Positions 1 through 31,283 of a stretch of DNA of 64,000 bases are shown here, piece after piece (within the stretch, counting starts at the first letter, position 1; each line of letters opens with the position of its first letter). The DNA lies in NCBI GenBank assembly GCA_026929865.2, contig CM049406.2, forward strand, positions 23,174,501-23,238,500, given 5' to 3'. The DNA is from Hyperoplus lanceolatus. Lineage: Eukaryota; Chordata; Actinopteri; Uranoscopiformes; Ammodytidae. The translations under genes and the position numbers were made by a program. The notes beneath the pieces were generated by a model. That model was not told where the DNA came from. It saw nothing but the letters and a program-made list of their open reading frames with translations, and made no database searches.

Positions 1-1143
1 TGGGAATTGTGTGAATCGGCTTTTGGTCTTTTTTTTGCCATATAGAAGTGTAAGGGTCGATGAACACATAGAACTTTATAGTGGAACAGGTTTATTCAAG
101 GAACAAATAGACTTGGCGGGCTATATTTACATGAAAACGTCCTGATATTAATTTAGGGGTGTTTAATCTGGTGAAGGGAATACCGGCATATTCATTAACT
201 CAAACAATAATACATTAATTATCTGCCAATCAAGGAAAAAAAATACAATTAAAAACATAAGGGAGATGGCAGCTACTACAGTGGCCACTAAAAAGAATCC
301 ATGAATTCAACTTTAATTTGTAGGAATTCTATTGTGGTTTTTTTTCTTTCAGTAATGACATAGTGTAGCTTTAAGACCCCTTGACTTGCCAAATATAAAA
401 GCATTTTTGACAAAAGCTTTCACCAAACATTATTCTGTATTTCCTGAATACTCTCTGGATAGAGAGGCAATGGTGACTGAAAGGGAAGAATATCTCCTTT
501 CCTTTCTACTGCCTTTGTGTAGCTCTTTTCCTTGAATTGGAAAGTTTTAATTAGCTTTATGTTTTGATGTGCAATTCAGCAGCTTTATTGCTTTAAATCC
601 AAAAAGCAATTTAAGATTATTTTTGGCATTTTTTTATGCTTTTATTAGTAAGTTTGGAGAGACGGAGATGAAATTGGTTAGAGAGGGGAATAACATGCAG
701 AGAAATACCACAGGCCGGATTAGAACCCGTGGCCTGCTGCATCTGAGGACTAGACGTCTATTAGGGGGCGCTCTTACTACATCACAATGCCCCATCCCCA
801 AAAAAGCCATTTAAAAAGTTGATTCCAGTAATTGAAATGAAGGCTCCGTTTTCAATTGCTTCACTAGAGTTTTGCTAGACTAGCAGTTTCCTAGAATTGC
901 AACTATTCAATATCACCGCCAGATGCCAAAAGCAGTTTCATAGGAGCCCAAAAGGCTAATTAAATTCTAACCTTTCATGTGTATTGCCAAGACCGCCGAA
1001 TGCTTGGTTTTCTAGAGTGAAATGTTTCTACATTTTGAACAATGGTTTATCTTCTGTTCTGACCCTCAAAGAACCAGAGCCGAAGAAAAATATATATACA
1101 CTGTATATGCTTTTTCAACAGACAGAAAGGGCATGTTGATGTT
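1..1143. other. AT-rich non-coding stretch, no gene seen
   Basis: No exon, RNA gene or clear repeat boundary is recognisable. Because SCP2 is still open at its last visible exon (9681), this stretch is probably intronic SCP2 sequence or lies just beyond the gene. I looked on the minus strand for the missing SCP2 C-terminal exons (lipid-binding domain end and peroxisomal AKL-type signal) and did not see them here. Confidence 0.5.
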
Positions 1144-1925
1144 CAGTCCCCTCCAATAGTAAAACAGTGCGGTAAATTCCTTTATTTTTGCTGTTGACTG
1201 GAAACATTTGGGTTTGACACCAAAAGATGAATATGAGACAATAGATCAACATTTCAGCTTTCATTTCCAGGTATTTACATCTGGATCTGATACACAACTG
1301 AGAAGATAGCATTATTTGTAAAGGAACACCACATGTTTAGGTGAGCAAAAGTATTGGAACAGATACACTTATAATAAATGTAAGTGAATAAGTCTTAATA
1401 TTTTGTTGCAAATCCTTCCCTTGCAATACCTGAATCAAGAGCCATTGACGTCACTAAACTTTTGCATTCTTCTTTTTTGATGCTTTTCCAGGCTTTCACT
1501 GCAGCCTCTTTGAGTTGTTGTTTGTTTACTCTCTTCAGTCTCCTCTTTAGCAGGTAAAATGCATGCTCTATAGGGTTTAACTCTGGAGATAGACTTAGCC
1601 AGTCTGAAAACTTCCATTTCTTGCCCCTGATTAACTTTTTTTTTGTTTTTGCAGTGTGTTATGGGTCATTATCTTGCTGCACGATGAAGGTGTTCCAATC
1701 AGTTTGGTTGCATCTTTCTGTAAATTAGCAGACAAAATGTTTCTGTAAACTTCTGAGTTCATTTTGCTGTTGCCATCATGTGTTACATCATCACTGAAGA
1801 TTAATGAGCACATCCGAGAAGAAGCCATGCAAGCCCAAGCCATGACATTGCCTCCACCGATGACCACAGATGAGCTTGTATGTTTGGGATCATGAGTAGA
1901 TCCTTTCTTTCGCTAAACTTTAGCT

Positions 1926-2993
1926 TAGGGCTGCTCGATTATGGCAAAAATGATAATCACGATTATTTTGATTGATATTGTAATCACGGTTATTAAAGAC
2001 GATTATTCATTGTAGGGATGCACCAAAATGAAAATTCAGCCAATTCTTTCAACATTACATAAACAAAACTCCCAATTGTGCTCCTCAAACATAGTCTACA
2101 ACTAAAAAGCCACACAAAATAAATAATCAGTAAAACCTTCGAATCTAAGAGTAAAATTAATATTTTACTAGGGATGTGATTGTGAACCATTCATTGATTT
2201 GTACTTCGACTTATAAGAGGAGGTAGGCTATGAATCTACAAAAAGATCGACTTATTGCCTTCTTTTTTTTGCAGTGCAGGTTGAGTTGCTGTAAAAAAAA
2301 ACTACACCACAGCTGACACCGTAATGTTCAGACTTCAGAATTTGGATCAGAGCGCTGATCATAAAAATTAGACGCTTTATTTAAACGAAGTCCATGCTTA
2401 GGTGCTGGTTGTAACTTTTCGTCTGTAGACTGAAACTAACAGAGGGGGTGTGTCTCACTGTATATTTGCTCTTGTCGCGCAGATAGTTTGCCGACATGGC
2501 ACAATATATTCAGGCTCGAGAAATGCAATCAGAAAGCGGAAGCCTTTCCCCTCAACAACGTTAACGTGCAGGAATCCCCGACTATCATTTTACCCGTAAA
2601 GCCACAGAGCTTTTCTGCGCGGCGGCTCACACCGGCAAGTTCTCACAGTGAATGACACCGTTACCCACCGCCATCACAGTGTCTCACTCACACCATGTTT
2701 CACCGAGTGAAACGCTGCTTCAATCGCGCAAGGCTTTTGTGTTTCGGTATAGCATCCTGGACGAGCGTTTTAACTTTATGCTGAATAAACAATTGCACTG
2801 GAATCGCTGAAAGCGACAGTGTTCGGGCGGGGGCGGGGCGGAGCGCAGGTGGAGACAGAAGGGTGCGCTGCATTTACTACACATGACCCGGCGTGCCGCA
2901 CAATAACCGTTTTATTACGATTATCTTGTTTTCATGATCGAGGGAAGCCAAAATTGTAACCGAAATCGAAATTCAATTAATCGCCCAGCCCTA
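1926..2993. mobile_element. hAT-type non-autonomous transposon nested in Tc1 copy A
   Basis: The element begins TAGGGCTG and ends CAGCCCTA. It is flanked on both sides by the 8-bp duplication CTTTAGCT (1918-1925 and 2994-3001), the duplication length of hAT elements. The sister Tc1 copy at about 40451-40475 shows the uninterrupted target (ACTTTAGCC). No transposase ORF is seen. The middle part is GC-richer (about 2600-2880) than its surroundings. Confidence 0.85.
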
Positions 2994-3092
2994 CTTTAGC
3001 TTTTCCATCACTTTGGTAAAGGTTCATCTTGACAACAACACATGATGGCAACAGCTAAATGAACTCAGAAGTATACAGAAACATTTTGTCTG

Positions 3093-3387
3093 AACAATCT
3101 GGAACAAACTCCCAGAGAACTTGAGGTCTGCTGCAACTCTCAGTTCTTTTAAATCGAGTCTGAAGACTTTTTTGTTTCCTTTTTAACTTGCAATTTTCAT
3201 TTTATTTGCTTCTTTTATTAAATTGAGTTTTAATTTTTATTTTATTTTTATTTGCTTCTTTTATTCGCTTTTAAATGTTTTATAATGTGTTTTATGTATT
3301 CTAATCTTGCCCCTGTAAAGCACTTTGAGTGGCCTTGTGTCTGAATTGTGCTATATAAATAAACTTGCCTTGCCTTGCCTTGCCTTG
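3093..3387 (+). mobile_element. 3' end of an L2-type LINE with CCTTG tail repeats
   Basis: The piece contains the typical fish L2-like 3' terminus (GTAAAGCACTTTGAGTGGCC, then GTGCTATATAAATAAA) followed by about five CTTGC/CCTTG tail units. The sister Tc1 copy B reads straight through this point (GTCTG then CCAATTT), so the insertion is internal to Tc1 copy A. A reversed fragment of the same LINE end lies at 38048-38160. The family name is inferred from the tail sequence. Confidence 0.7.
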
Positions 3388-4014
3388 CCAATTTAAAGAA
3401 AGATGCAACCAAATTGATTGGAAGATCCTTCATCATGCAGCAAGGTAATGATCCAAAAAAACTGCAAAAACAACAAAGGAGTTCATCAGGGGCAAGAAAT
3501 GGAAGGTTTCAGACTGGCTAAGTAAATCTAGACTTAAGAATTCAGACTTAAACCCTATAGACCACGCATTTTACCTGCTAAAGAGGAGACCGAAGGGAGT
3601 AAACCCCCAAAACAAACAGCAACTGAATGTGGCTGCGGTGAAAGCCTGGAAAAGCATCACAAAAGAAGAATGCATAAGTTTTGTGGTGTCAATGGGTCAC
3701 AGGCTTGATGCATTTATTGCATGCGAAGGATTGCAACAAAACATTAAGTGCTCTCCTATGCTCTTAAATTTATTTTAATTCTATCTGTTCCAATACTTTT
3801 GCTCACCTAAAAATGTGGTGTTCCTTTTCAAATAATGCTATCTTCTCAGTTGTGTATCGGATCCAGATGTAAATACCTGGAAATGAAAGCTGAAATGTTG
3901 ATCTATTGCCTCATCTTCATATTTTGGTGTCAAACCCAAATGTTTCCAGTCTACAGCAAAAATAAAGAAAATGGCCTCACTGTTCCAATACTATTGGAGG
4001 GGACTGTATGTCCA

Positions 4015-4037
4015 TGCTGCTGCTGCTGCTGCTGCTG
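4015..4037. repeat. (TGC)n trinucleotide microsatellite
   Basis: Seven to eight uninterrupted TGC units lie directly outside the right end of Tc1 copy A. No coding exon is associated with it. Confidence 0.9.
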
Positions 4038-4081
4038 AGGGTAAGGTGGGTGAAAATGAGGGAGAGAAGCCTTACTTTGTC

Positions 4082-4143
<62 letters not shown>

Positions 4144-4180
4144 TATAATTATGATTATTATTATTAATATTATTATTATT
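4082..4180. repeat. (AAT)n microsatellite
   Basis: About 20 pure AAT units are followed by a degenerate AAT/ATT stretch. It lies immediately downstream (minus strand) of the broken end of the Gypsy integrase fragment, so the retrotransposon has lost its 3' part here. Confidence 0.95.
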
Positions 4181-4198
4181 GAGCTACTCACACCGTCC

Positions 4199-5142
4199 TT
4201 GTGCGAAACACTCTGAGACCCTTTCTCCTCTGCATCAGTGCGGACATGCACGTGATCTTGGTGCCTGCGAACCTGCCAGCCATCCAACAAGTCAACCACA
4301 AAAGAAACTGGACCAGACTGGCGGTGAATAACTCCTGGCAGCCACTTTGAGCCGCTGGCAAAGCTCTTGACATACACACAGTCCCCCTGCTGTAAAAGCC
4401 GCTCTTTTGCATGTTGGTCCCGTCTCACTTTTTGGTTCTCCTGTGATCGGGCAACTTTTGCTCCTACATCCGGGCGATGGAGGTCCAGATGAGATTTGGG
4501 CTTTCTCCCTAGCAACATCTCTGCTGGAGGCAAACCAGTGGTTGTGTGTGGAGTAATCCGATATTGGAATAAGAAACGTGCCAGCTTAGTCTCCAGCGTG
4601 TGCCCTGTCATTTTCCGCAGTCCATCTTTCAGTGTCTCAACAGCACATTCTGCTAAACCGTTGGAAGCAGGATGGTATGGTGCAGTCAGGATATGTCGGA
4701 TTTAATTTTTCTCCACAAACTCTTTGAAAACTTCAGAGGTGTAAGTGGGCCCTTTGTCACTGACAACCGTATCTGGTAACTCGTGGGTGGCAAAGATGCT
4801 TCAGAGCATGTCAGTGGTAACTGGGGCTGTGATATTTGACATGATGTGTGCTTCCATCCACTTTGAATGAGCGTCCATCAGCACCAGGAACATGTGGCCC
4901 ATAAACGGACCTGCGAAATCCAGGTGAAGCCTGGACCACGGACGTGCCGGCCACTCCCATGGGTGGAGAGGAGCAGGTGCGGGCATCTTCTGGTTACTTT
5001 GACAGTGTGAACATGCTTTTACCTTTTTTTCCAAAGCACCGTCCATCCAAGGCCACCACACAAACGACCTGGCGAAGCTCTTCATCCTCGACACCCCGGG
5101 GTGAGCTTCATGCAGCACTTCCATTATCTGAGCACGTCCCAC
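4199..5142 (-). pseudogene. Gypsy integrase remnant
   Basis: The upstream piece (5142-4801) carries an H..H..C..C zinc-binding N-terminus (HEAHPG, then CSHCQ) and the start of the catalytic core around LDFAGPF. A second open piece (4611-4199) matches the C-terminal part of pol, with PAEMLLGRK and WLPGVI. The two are out of frame with each other and the stretch between them contains stops, so no active integrase can be made. The C-terminal piece runs into the AAT repeat. Confidence 0.8.
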
Positions 5143-5339
5143 AGGCTCCGATAATGGAGGATACAGCCATCCAGCACACTTAGCTCCAGCTGACAGTTGA
5201 CATAGGGCTTGAGCTCCTCCGGCTCAACTGATACTGGCCAGCCCTGCAACAGTCATCTCTTTACTTGTGACAGCACCGGGTCTCTTTCAGTCCACTGTTT
5301 GATTTGTTTTGCTGTCACCGGAGAGTTAGACAGTCTGTT

Positions 5340-7765
5340 TTACAAAAACACAGTCTCTGGAAGTAGGCTAGTTTGGCTCGGTGACTCTGGGAGGGGAAGA
5401 CGGCTGAACGCGTCTGCATTTGCATTTTCACTTCCTGCTTTATACACAATGTGATACGCTGACAAGGTTAATGCCCAGCGCTGCAGTCTTGCTGACGCCA
5501 TGGGTGAAATACCCTTATGGCGCTTTTCCATGGTATCAGCTCAACTCAACTCGACTCAACTCGCATTTTTGGCGTTTCCACCGCAATTTTATGGTACCTG
5601 GTACCTGGTAGCGGCTGCTTTTTTGGTATCGCCTCGCTCTAGGTTCCAAGCGATCTGAGCCGATGCTAAAAGGTGACGTCGGCAGACGGCCGGCCACTGA
5701 TTGGCCAGAGACTATTGTCTGGCCAATCAGTGGCCGGCCGTCTGCCGACGCTTCTGATTGGCCAGAGACTACCGGCTTCATTCTGTTGTTCATTCTCCCC
5801 AACTCTCCGGGACTTTTGAGTGTATTTACGCCTCGTGCAGCATACTCTGGCTCGCTTTCATTTGATTTGCATCACAGATCCGAATTTTTTTTCCCATATA
5901 TTCGCTAAGCTCACCCAGTGTTGGTTGTTGGGAAAGTTACTTTTAACATACGAGAGGAGACATGTAGGGCAGCTAGCAGCTAGGCTAAATAGCCAGCTGG
6001 GACAGACATGATAGCGAGCGATTACATTACAAGCCTCGGACTGAACTGATTACCTCAATAAAATATTCAGGCTGAGACACGGCTTGCATTTGAAAACACG
6101 TATCCTGAAACAAGCACTAAACAGTCAACTTTATCATGCCCGTGTTTACGTGACGCATCCCTACAGCTGACTGTGTGGCAGTCTCACATCGGGACAACAA
6201 CCATCCCTTTTAATGGCCTGTAGCAATATTCTTCTACTTCCTTTAGCAAACAGATACAAGGGGGGTATTTCTTAAACATTTTTCATCCATGTTTTTGGCG
6301 GTTAGTGGTTCAATTTCTGCTTTGCTACTTTGCACTGGAGTAGGCTTTCACCCCCTTACGACAACCCCGCCCACGTTCAGGAGGTACTATTTGCGGTGGA
6401 AAACGACCCGTGCTGCTACCAAACCAAGTTGAGTCGAGTCGAGTTGAGTCGAGCTACATGTGCGGTGGAAAAGCGCCATTAGTCTCACTAAACAGGCCCA
6501 GCAAGGGCTAATGGTCGGTAAAAATGGTAAATGGGCGACCATACAGAACCGTTTAACAGCAAAAACTACAGCTAGCCCCTCTTTCTCTAGCTGAGAGTAA
6601 CCCTTTTCTGCTGATGTGAGAGTGTGAGACACGTACCCAATAGGCTTTTCACCTCCGTCCTCCATACAGTGCGATAGGACCGCCCCCACGCCGTAGGGCG
6701 ATGCATCACAGGATAAGACAACTTCTTTGTCCGGGTCAAAGTGCACGTGTAGTGTTGCTGAGTGCAACAGTTCTTTTACCTGATGGAAAGCTGTCTCTTG
6801 AGCTTTGTGCAGCAGCTGATAGAGGGGGGCGAGCACAGTGGAGAGCTCAGGCAAGAACTTCCCATAATAGTTCACTAAGCCCAAGAATGACCTGAGCTCT
6901 GCCACATTCTTTGGAGAAGGAGCTCCCTTTATCGCCCTCACTTTCTCTGTCATGGGGGAAAGATCCTGAGCGGAAATCCTGTGACCCAGGTAGGTGACAC
7001 TTGGAGCCTGGAAAACACATTTACTGCGTTTTAAACGCAGCCCGGCCTCCTTCATTCTCTTTAGCACCTGGTCGAGGTTCTGCAGATGCTCCGTTACCGT
7101 AGCATAGGTAGACAGCGACATGGGGAATGTTCTGCAGGAGGTTGTCCATGGTGCGTCCATGGTGCGTTGAAAAATGGCTGGGCTGGACGTGACGCCGAAA
7201 ACCAGGAGGTTGTACTTAAACAGTCCCTTGTGGGTGTTGATGGTCACATATTGTTTAGAGCCCTCATCCAGCAACAGCTTTTGGTACGCGTGACTCATGT
7301 CCAGTTTTGTAAACGTTTGTCCTCCTGCCAGTGTGGCAAACAAATCCTCAACTCGTGGCAGGGGATAAGTGTCAAGTTGTGAGGCTTGATTGATTCATTT
7401 TGTAATCACCACATACCCGCACCTCACCATCCTCTTTCAGCACAGGCACAATCGGGGCTGCCCAGTCAGAGAACTCCACAGGTTCAATAACACCTGACCG
7501 CTGCAGCCTGTCCAACTCTGCTTCCACCTTAAACCTTCATGGCGTATGGCACTGTGCGTGGTTTACAAAAACGTGGTTTTGCGTTGGGGTCCACGGTTAA
7601 CTTCACTGTTGTGCCGCGGAGGGTGCCAAGCTCATCCTTAAAAACGTCTGCATACTTTGATAGGATGTCTCCAACCACTCTCATGTGCATGATTTCCCCC
7701 CAATTGAGGCGGATTTTCTTTAAGAGGTCCCTTCCAATCAGACTAGGTCCCTCAGGGCTGTACAC
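5340..7765 (-). pseudogene. Gypsy protease-end/reverse transcriptase/RNase H remnant
   Basis: The upstream fragment (7765-7529) holds the post-protease linker ending near CKPRTVPYA. RT follows from 7343 with the first catalytic aspartate in KLDMSHAYQ and the FGVTSSPAIFQ motif. The YxDD active-site box expected near 7100 is lost: a 12-bp local duplication near 7150-7175 and a lesion downstream disrupt the frame. RNase H (SCDASPYGVGAVLS) is read up to about 6480, is cut by the Harbinger-like element 5518-6478, and resumes at 5517. The fragment is dead and best treated as fossil sequence. Confidence 0.8.
5518..6478. mobile_element. Harbinger-like MITE, copy 1, inserted in the Gypsy RNase H region
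   Basis: The ends are perfect inverted copies of TGGCGCTTTTCCA. They are flanked by the 3-bp duplication TTA (5515-5517 and 6479-6481), as expected for PIF/Harbinger elements. Subterminal tracts of ACTCAACTCG/GAGTCGAGTC repeats are inverted at the two ends. No transposase is encoded in the 961 bp. Removing the element and one TTA rejoins the RNase H reading of the host retrotransposon, so the insertion is younger than the Gypsy copy. Confidence 0.85.
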
Positions 7766-8836
7766 TTATTTTTTTAGGTGGTAGCACTGGTGCTAGCAAG
7801 CAAAAAAATTCAGTAGCACAAAAATAAATTTGGTAGCACACAAAGTATGATCGAAAACTTGCATAGCCTTAAACCTTGCATTTCACTGTAATTACCTTTG
7901 AGCCTGTCATCTTGGTCTCATTTGAGATTCTCAATTAATATTATATCCTAGTGTGTGCAGTAATAATTGTAGAAAAATTAAAAGGGGTGCACTGATTGCA
8001 ATTTAGACTTTAGACTATTTAGAAGAATCTAACCTGCCAATTGCAATTGTTTGCTGATTCAGAATTATTTATCCCCATAAAAATATAAAAATAATATCTA
8101 TATCTATATATTTTTTGTATATACATATAATTATTAAAATAATAATAATAAACATTTTTAGAAAATGTCCTTCTGTTAATTAAAACCAAACTTTAAAACA
8201 TTAAACATAGCCTATCAAATAAATAAGTATACATATTGGTACAATTTAGGATAAATTAAATAGGTTGTTGTGAATGTGTTGGGAGTTGTTCTTCAGTGGC
8301 TTATTTCAAACTGTGTTTTTAGACTACTGTTGACTTTTCTCTGCAGCTGAATGAGTTGCCTTTCTAGCTAGACCACTGCAGGGCTGTGAAGCGCTAACTT
8401 CCTGTTCTTACCGGCTTCAAAATAAAAGTCAACTCACGTTTGGCTAGTAACAGGCTTTTAACGTGAAGGCGCACAGGAAATGTTCTGTTTGCACACGCGC
8501 TAACTTAACTGCGGTAATCTCCTTCCGGTTATTACCGTTGGCGAAGTTTGTTTATGCTAGAATCGCTGCACGAGCACAGATCCCGAGGACACATATCTTT
8601 CACCAGCCAAAGTGGAGGGTGGCCTCAATAACTTACTTGCCTAAGACTACATTAACCCCCATTTGGAGTGTTAATGTAGAGCCCTCTAAGCAGTGTTGTG
8701 CAGCGCTCCTCTGTGTTTCAAAGATAGCCTCTCCTCATTAGCAACTAGCACTAGTGCGAATAGACTTGTATTCATCATCGCACGTGATCAATTTCAGTAG
8801 CAAATGCGATCAAAACTGTCGCACTGTACAGCCCTG
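7753..8836. mobile_element. CAGGGCTGTAC-type transposon with 5-bp target duplication, copy 1
   Basis: The ends are CAGGGCTGTAC and its inverse. The flanks are TCCCT at 7748-7752 and 8837-8841, a 5-bp duplication. A second copy in reverse orientation at 44496-46063 shows the same ends and also a 5-bp duplication (AGTGC). I see no transposase ORF. Five-base duplications are unusual; the hAT5 group and Transib are known to make them. Assignment to hAT5 is a guess from the CAGGG ends. Confidence 0.8.
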
Positions 8837-9059
8837 TCCCTCCCCGTCTACCACTAACAACTTTACTTTAGCTGACTGGCCTTCATACATCACGTCTACT
8901 TCTATAGCTCCCAGTAGAGGAATGCACTCACCGGTGTATTGTCTCAGACTGATGTTGGTCATTCTTAAAGCAGGCGCTTTTCCAGAGCACCACAGATCGG
9001 GTCTGCCCGGGGTTCACTCAGGTCCATATTAAACATGTTAAATGAACACTGCTCCTCCA

Positions 9060-9504
9060 GCCCTTCACTTAGCACATGATGCATTTTCATTTGGGGTTTT
9101 GACTCATCCCACTCCTTTTTCCATTGCCTTTTAGCACCTCTGCACTTCTTGGCTATGTGCCCCTTTTTCTGGCAGTTATGGCAAGCGGCATCTTTAAAAC
9201 CACAGTCATTAGCAAGATGCGCGCCCCAACAGGGGTAACACTCAACTTACTTCATCGGCTTGCCTCTCCCTTCTTTAAACAGATGGTTAACGGCGCCCTG
9301 TGGCACACTGGCGTTAGCTGCTTGAATGTCTTTAGAGTTGATAGCTGCCGTTTCCATTGCATGAGCAATCTCCAACGCTTTCTTGAAAGTTAGCGTGACT
9401 TCACCTAGCAATCGGCGCTGAATGCTGTCATTGTTGATACCACAGACTAACCTGTCCCGTAGCATGTCGTCAAGCACCGGTCCAAACTCACAATATTCCG
9501 ACAA
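9060..9504 (-). pseudogene. Gypsy gag C-terminal remnant with two zinc knuckles
   Basis: The open segment 9504-9247 resembles gag (DRLVCGIN, then EIAHAMETA). It is followed in a shifted frame by two CCHC knuckles (about 9234-9150), the second reading CHNCQKKGHIAKKC. CCHC knuckles bind the element RNA during packaging in retrotransposons. The frame is broken between the two parts. The N-terminal half of gag is not present before the SCP2 exon at 9681. Confidence 0.75.
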
Positions 9505-9680
9505 TATTTAATCCTCGTCGCCAAAAGTGTGGTAACCCGAGGGCAATAATGCATACATTCTTAGGATCTGCTGACTATCTTGGCCAGGTCTCCTTTTCAG
9601 ACTATATTCTTAATCTCAATAGGACTTAATCTGGTTAAATAAAGGTTTAAATATTAAAACACAACAATAAAAACGCTTGC

Positions 9681-25894
<16,214 letters not shown>

Positions 25895-27188
25895 GATGGC
25901 TTCCCTTCAGCAGCTGATCCAGACAGTGGCAGGTAGGTCTGTGGGCAGTAGCAGCACCAGCACTGACAGCGTCCTGCGAACTCACTGCAAAGCAAAGATC
26001 GTGTATATCTGCGCTGATGCGTCACACAGGGTGAAAAAACAGTGTCTGTAAATGTGAGCGACCACAATCGTTCTCCTTAAAAAAAAATAACTCATTATAC
26101 TTGTGTGGTTATTAGATTTGGCTTAAAACAGCTACACGTTGCATAAATGCGTTTGGCTGTCTAACAGGCTACTTTTCTAACATTCTTATTTCTTTGAGGC
26201 TAGTATTAGGCTACATGAAGAAGCTGAGTAAATGGAAATGTGCAGTTATATTTTAAATGAGACCTCTGTCCTGATTTTGTTTCTGTTCAAAAGCTGAAGT
26301 CAGCATTTATGCAGATTGCTTAAATATCTTAAAAATATAAATATCTGAATATCTCCTCACCACTCACTACATGACCCTGCCTGTTCACTGAAAAAAAAAC
26401 ATTAAATCCAGTGTAGTACGCAGCCTAGGCCCTGTCAACAGGTTTGTTTCTAGCAACAGTGGGCCCCCTTTGTTTACATACCCGATTTTGACTAAAAGGG
26501 AATTTGACAACAAGTGTTCTCCAGAATCACTGACTCCACCTTTAATGTGTCTCATTTAGAACCTGACATAAAATCCTATTTCCATTGGATGTGTGTTGTG
26601 CTTTGGTGTTATGTGGAAATATGGCTGATACAAGAAAAGTTATTGCCTTTGAGGTTGGGATGAATGGTTTCTACCCCACACCCACTGGACCCAATGTTTC
26701 CTAAAATTTAAAATATTCTTTATTCTTTATTTTATGTCACATCCCATGAGAGACAGAGACCAACGTCTACTATGTGATTTAATACATTTTCCCACCACTG
26801 TTCATTAATTGCAGTTTATGGACTGTTTAAAGTACCTTGAAATCGTAACAGAGTGAGCGCTCCACCATTTGCCAACCGGAACATCTTTGCTCACAACAAC
26901 ATAGTCTGCTATGCAAAGAAAAAGCTTAACTCAAAATGCTCACACTTTTATTTTTTACCCAATTTTATTGAGGCAGTGAAAAAAAATCCTCAAGCATGTT
27001 GTTTAATCCCAGACATGTATGGACAACCTGTGGTGTTAATCCATACCAGTTCATGATCATATTCCACCAAAAGGCCACCTCATTCTGCAGCATCCTTGAT
27101 GCCACTAGAAGAGGACGTTCTCCATCCCAGGATATTTGGATTTAGCATTCATTTGCCCTCCTCCGAGGCTCATCACATGATGACATCA
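25895..27188. other. SCP2-CZIB intergenic region
   Basis: SCP2 starts at 25894 and CZIB stops at 27189, both on minus, so this holds the SCP2 promoter and the CZIB 3' UTR. A TTTATT (AATAAA on minus) at 26947-26952 is a plausible CZIB poly(A) signal. From about 26345 to 26544 there is a degraded copy of the MITE found at 47564-47826; the shared right end is TTCTCCAGAATCACTGACTC. I see no TATA box near the SCP2 start. Confidence 0.55.
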
Positions 27189-30690
<3,502 letters not shown>

Positions 30691-31283
30691 ATTGACGCTT
30701 ACCCAGTGACAGCTTTCCCCGCTGCCTTCAAGTACTCCACGTAAAATCTGACATCTGAAATATAAACATTTATTCACCTTTATAAAAAAACATGTTTTAT
30801 CTTTCTTTCTTTGGGGGGGGGGGGGGCGGTTTGCAACAGTAACGTATTGATGGCCTTTTTTGTTGAAGAAATCGAGCAGCACACTGGCTTTAGCAACAAT
30901 GTGGTTGAAATTATTACAGCCTAGTGAAACTGTGCAACATGGTTTTAATATACATATTTATCAAGTTTTCACTTCATACCGCACACAGCTATGCTGTTGA
31001 AAATGATACATAACGTCCACTATTTTAATTTGTACTCAGAACTGCTGTGGGGTAGCTACGTGGCTGTACCACGCAATGTAGGTCACATATCGCCCTCTGG
31101 TGGACACACTTAAGCTTACAGGATTGACCTGCTTAAGCGTAACACAACATTTCTGCACTGAGAGAATCCGTTTTTGTTCGCACATACAATATACGTAGTA
31201 CTGTACATCTTATCAAAGCATATAGTTAGCACACTTTGTCCAAATAACTACACTCTTTAGACAGGGAGACTCGAATGCATCAG

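Larger units (their letters stand above)
1144..4006. mobile_element. Palindromic (fold-back) Tc1-like element, copy A, interrupted by a hAT and a LINE fragment
   Basis: The ends are inverted copies of CAGTCCCCTCCAATAGTA; TA follows the right end at 4007 and the left TA is degraded. The inverted similarity does not stop at a usual TIR. The left arm (about 1144-1785) and right arm (about 3038-4006, minus the LINE insertion) both carry the 3' part of a Tc1 transposase in opposite orientation; for example the fragment AWKSI..ECKSLV can be traced in each arm. The element is therefore a degraded inverted duplication, not an autonomous transposon. A second copy of the same family lies at 39676-42140 and provides the empty sites for the insertions seen here. 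Confidence 0.8.
4185..9504 (-). mobile_element. Decayed Ty3/Gypsy retrotransposon without recognisable LTRs
   Basis: On the minus strand the order is gag with two CCHC knuckles (9504 to about 9120), the end of the protease region, reverse transcriptase and RNase H (7765-5340), then integrase (5142-4199). This gag-PR-RT-RH-INT order defines Ty3/Gypsy. The frame is broken repeatedly, and two DNA transposons (7753-8836 and 5518-6478) have landed inside. I find no repeated LTR pair between about 9505-9680 and 4040-4200, so both ends are probably truncated. It lies head to tail with SCP2, starting about 180 bp downstream of the last visible SCP2 exon, within the presumed next SCP2 intron. Confidence 0.85.

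Noticed and set aside
3971..4216. Open frames made of poly-Ile or poly-Ala over the TGC and AAT repeats
   Set aside because: They are translations of microsatellites with no other coding signal.
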